From Verrucomicrobiota bacterium (GTDB taxonomy: Bacteria > Verrucomicrobiota > Verrucomicrobiia > Verrucomicrobiales > DEV007), in the NCBI GenBank assembly GCA_018970725.1, contig JAGWVU010000044.1, positions 1-40,487 of the forward strand: a stretch of 40,487 nucleotides of DNA. Direction: 5' to 3'. How positions within the stretch are numbered: position 1 is the stretch's first letter; each line of letters opens with the position of its first letter. The notes under the pieces are model-generated. The model saw only the letters and a program-made list of their open reading frames with translations, did no database searches and was not told where the DNA came from. This document shows, one piece after another, positions 39,907 through 40,487 of the stretch. The position numbers were made by a program, and so were the translations under genes.

Positions 39907-40487
39907 ATGCAAGTTCGCAAGAGCCAAGATCATCTAGCCAGCCAGATCCAATGGGGCATCGAGCTGGAAACCTCCATCCCAGCGGCCTCCGGCGTGATCG
40001 TCGGGGCCTATCACAATGGCAGCGCCGTGCAATGCGGCGTGGATCCTGACACCGCCATGCCTCTGGCTGCCCCGGCCTTCGCGGGGCAGCGCTGGAGAGC
40101 CGAGCGTGACGGCTCCATCCGCCCGGAGCCGGGCCATGTGGCCTGCGAGTTTGTGTCGCCCATCCTCCACGGGGAAGCGGGCGTGCAGCATCTGCTCTCC
40201 TTTGTGAACTGGGCCAACGCGATCGGCGGCCAAGTGAATGATTCCTGTGGCTGCCACATCACCGTGGGCATCGAGTCAGTGATCGGCACGGACGATCCCA
40301 AAGCCGTGAGCGAGTTCATCCGCAAGCTCGCCCACATCAGCCGGTGGCACGCCCGCAGTCTCTACGGCCAAACCGGCACGGGCCGCCACCTCAATCACTA
40401 CAGCCACCCGCTCTTTGAGGACACCGGTTCCAAGATGCGCAAGCTGGTCACCTCTGAGGAGGAACGCATCAAAGCCGAGTGCGCCAC
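39907..40487 (+). CDS. Amidoligase-family protein (partial, runs off the right edge)
   Basis: At least 193 codons are open from the ATG at 39907 to the window edge with no stop. The N-terminus has QWGIELET, the usual 'FGxExE' opening of putative amidoligases. It is followed by RDGSI, CEFVSPILHG and a CGCHITVGI strand with the conserved histidine, all characteristic of the ATP-grasp-like/COOH-NH2 ligase fold of this group. Relatives often occur in phages and integrated elements near gamma-glutamyl cyclotransferases. The C-terminal half is not in the window. The target of amide formation is unknown. Confidence 0.75.
   Translation, partial: MQVRKSQDHLASQIQWGIELETSIPAASGVIVGAYHNGSAVQCGVDPDTAMPLAAPAFAGQRWRAERDGSIRPEPGHVACEFVSPILHGEAGVQHLLSFVNWANAIGGQVNDSCGCHITVGIESVIGTDDPKAVSEFIRKLAHISRWHARSLYGQTGTGRHLNHYSHPLFEDTGSKMRKLVTSEEERIKAECA

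Larger units (their letters stand above)
37441..40487 (+). mobile_element. Left end of an integrative element (phage- or ICE-like), continuing past the window
   Basis: From 37441 all genes run on the plus strand in a phage-like set: tyrosine recombinase, excisionase-type HTH, a phage-type hypothetical and an amidoligase. Chromosomal genes stop abruptly at the palindrome. The right boundary and matching attachment site lie outside the window, so the extent is a minimum. Confidence 0.7.

Overview
This 40.5 kb window is a high-GC bacterial chromosome segment that looks like Verrucomicrobiota (inference). The grounds are paired Tat-exported Gfo/Idh oxidoreductase and TIM-barrel isomerase genes, a half-size DMT-type permease, DUF1111 and YHYH secreted proteins, and MoxR/DUF58/VWA genes. 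The cell is a diderm: it encodes an outer-membrane omptin-type barrel, periplasmic c-type cytochromes and an L,D-transpeptidase. No rRNA, tRNA or CRISPR array is visible.

Layout. 1-5.4 kb: a perfect 10-bp tandem repeat runs into a Fic AMP-transferase gene. Then come a decayed histidine kinase, a sugar isomerase/SDR pair, a small-protein/nucleotidyltransferase pair, a HabB-like membrane protein and a palindrome-rich repeat block. 5.3-9.7 kb: a minus-strand unit (Gfo/Idh/MocA oxidoreductase, isomerase, truncated cupin) faces away from a permease, a YeaQ-like protein and a diheme cytochrome c. 9.7-14.7 kb is housekeeping: polyprenyl synthase, aspartate-semialdehyde dehydrogenase, L,D-transpeptidase and pyruvate kinase, with a low-GC PhyH-family dioxygenase gene inserted. 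14.8-24.3 kb is one long plus-strand operon: MoxR ATPase, a 1195-residue TPR/PQQ-propeller protein, DUF58, a BatA/VWA membrane protein and a two-lobed exported esterase.

24.3-31 kb: a minus-strand feoA-feoB-FeoB-associated-protein iron operon with a Fur-like palindrome upstream, then hemX/ccsA-like and hemA (tetrapyrrole synthesis), an RNase Z-like hydrolase and a NYN-domain protein. Iron uptake and haem precursor synthesis are therefore encoded back to back. 31-37.4 kb is a cell-envelope and redox segment: a di-haem DUF1111 protein, an omptin-family outer-membrane protease flanked by an 18-bp direct repeat, a YHYH protein and a divergent OmpR/CpxR-type two-component system. 37.4 kb to the right edge is the start of an integrative element: tyrosine recombinase, MerR/excisionase-type HTH, a phage-type protein resembling the C-terminal part of RarA/MgsA, and an amidoligase-like gene cut by the window edge.

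The most notable items are the omptin with its complete catalytic tetrad at canonical spacing, the TPR/PQQ protein embedded in the MoxR operon, the dispersed repeat family seen at 5.1-5.2, 32.5 and 33.9 kb, the integrative element with its amidoligase, and the decamer repeat that is open in all six frames at the start of the Fic gene. All functions are read from sequence motifs only; no database search was possible.
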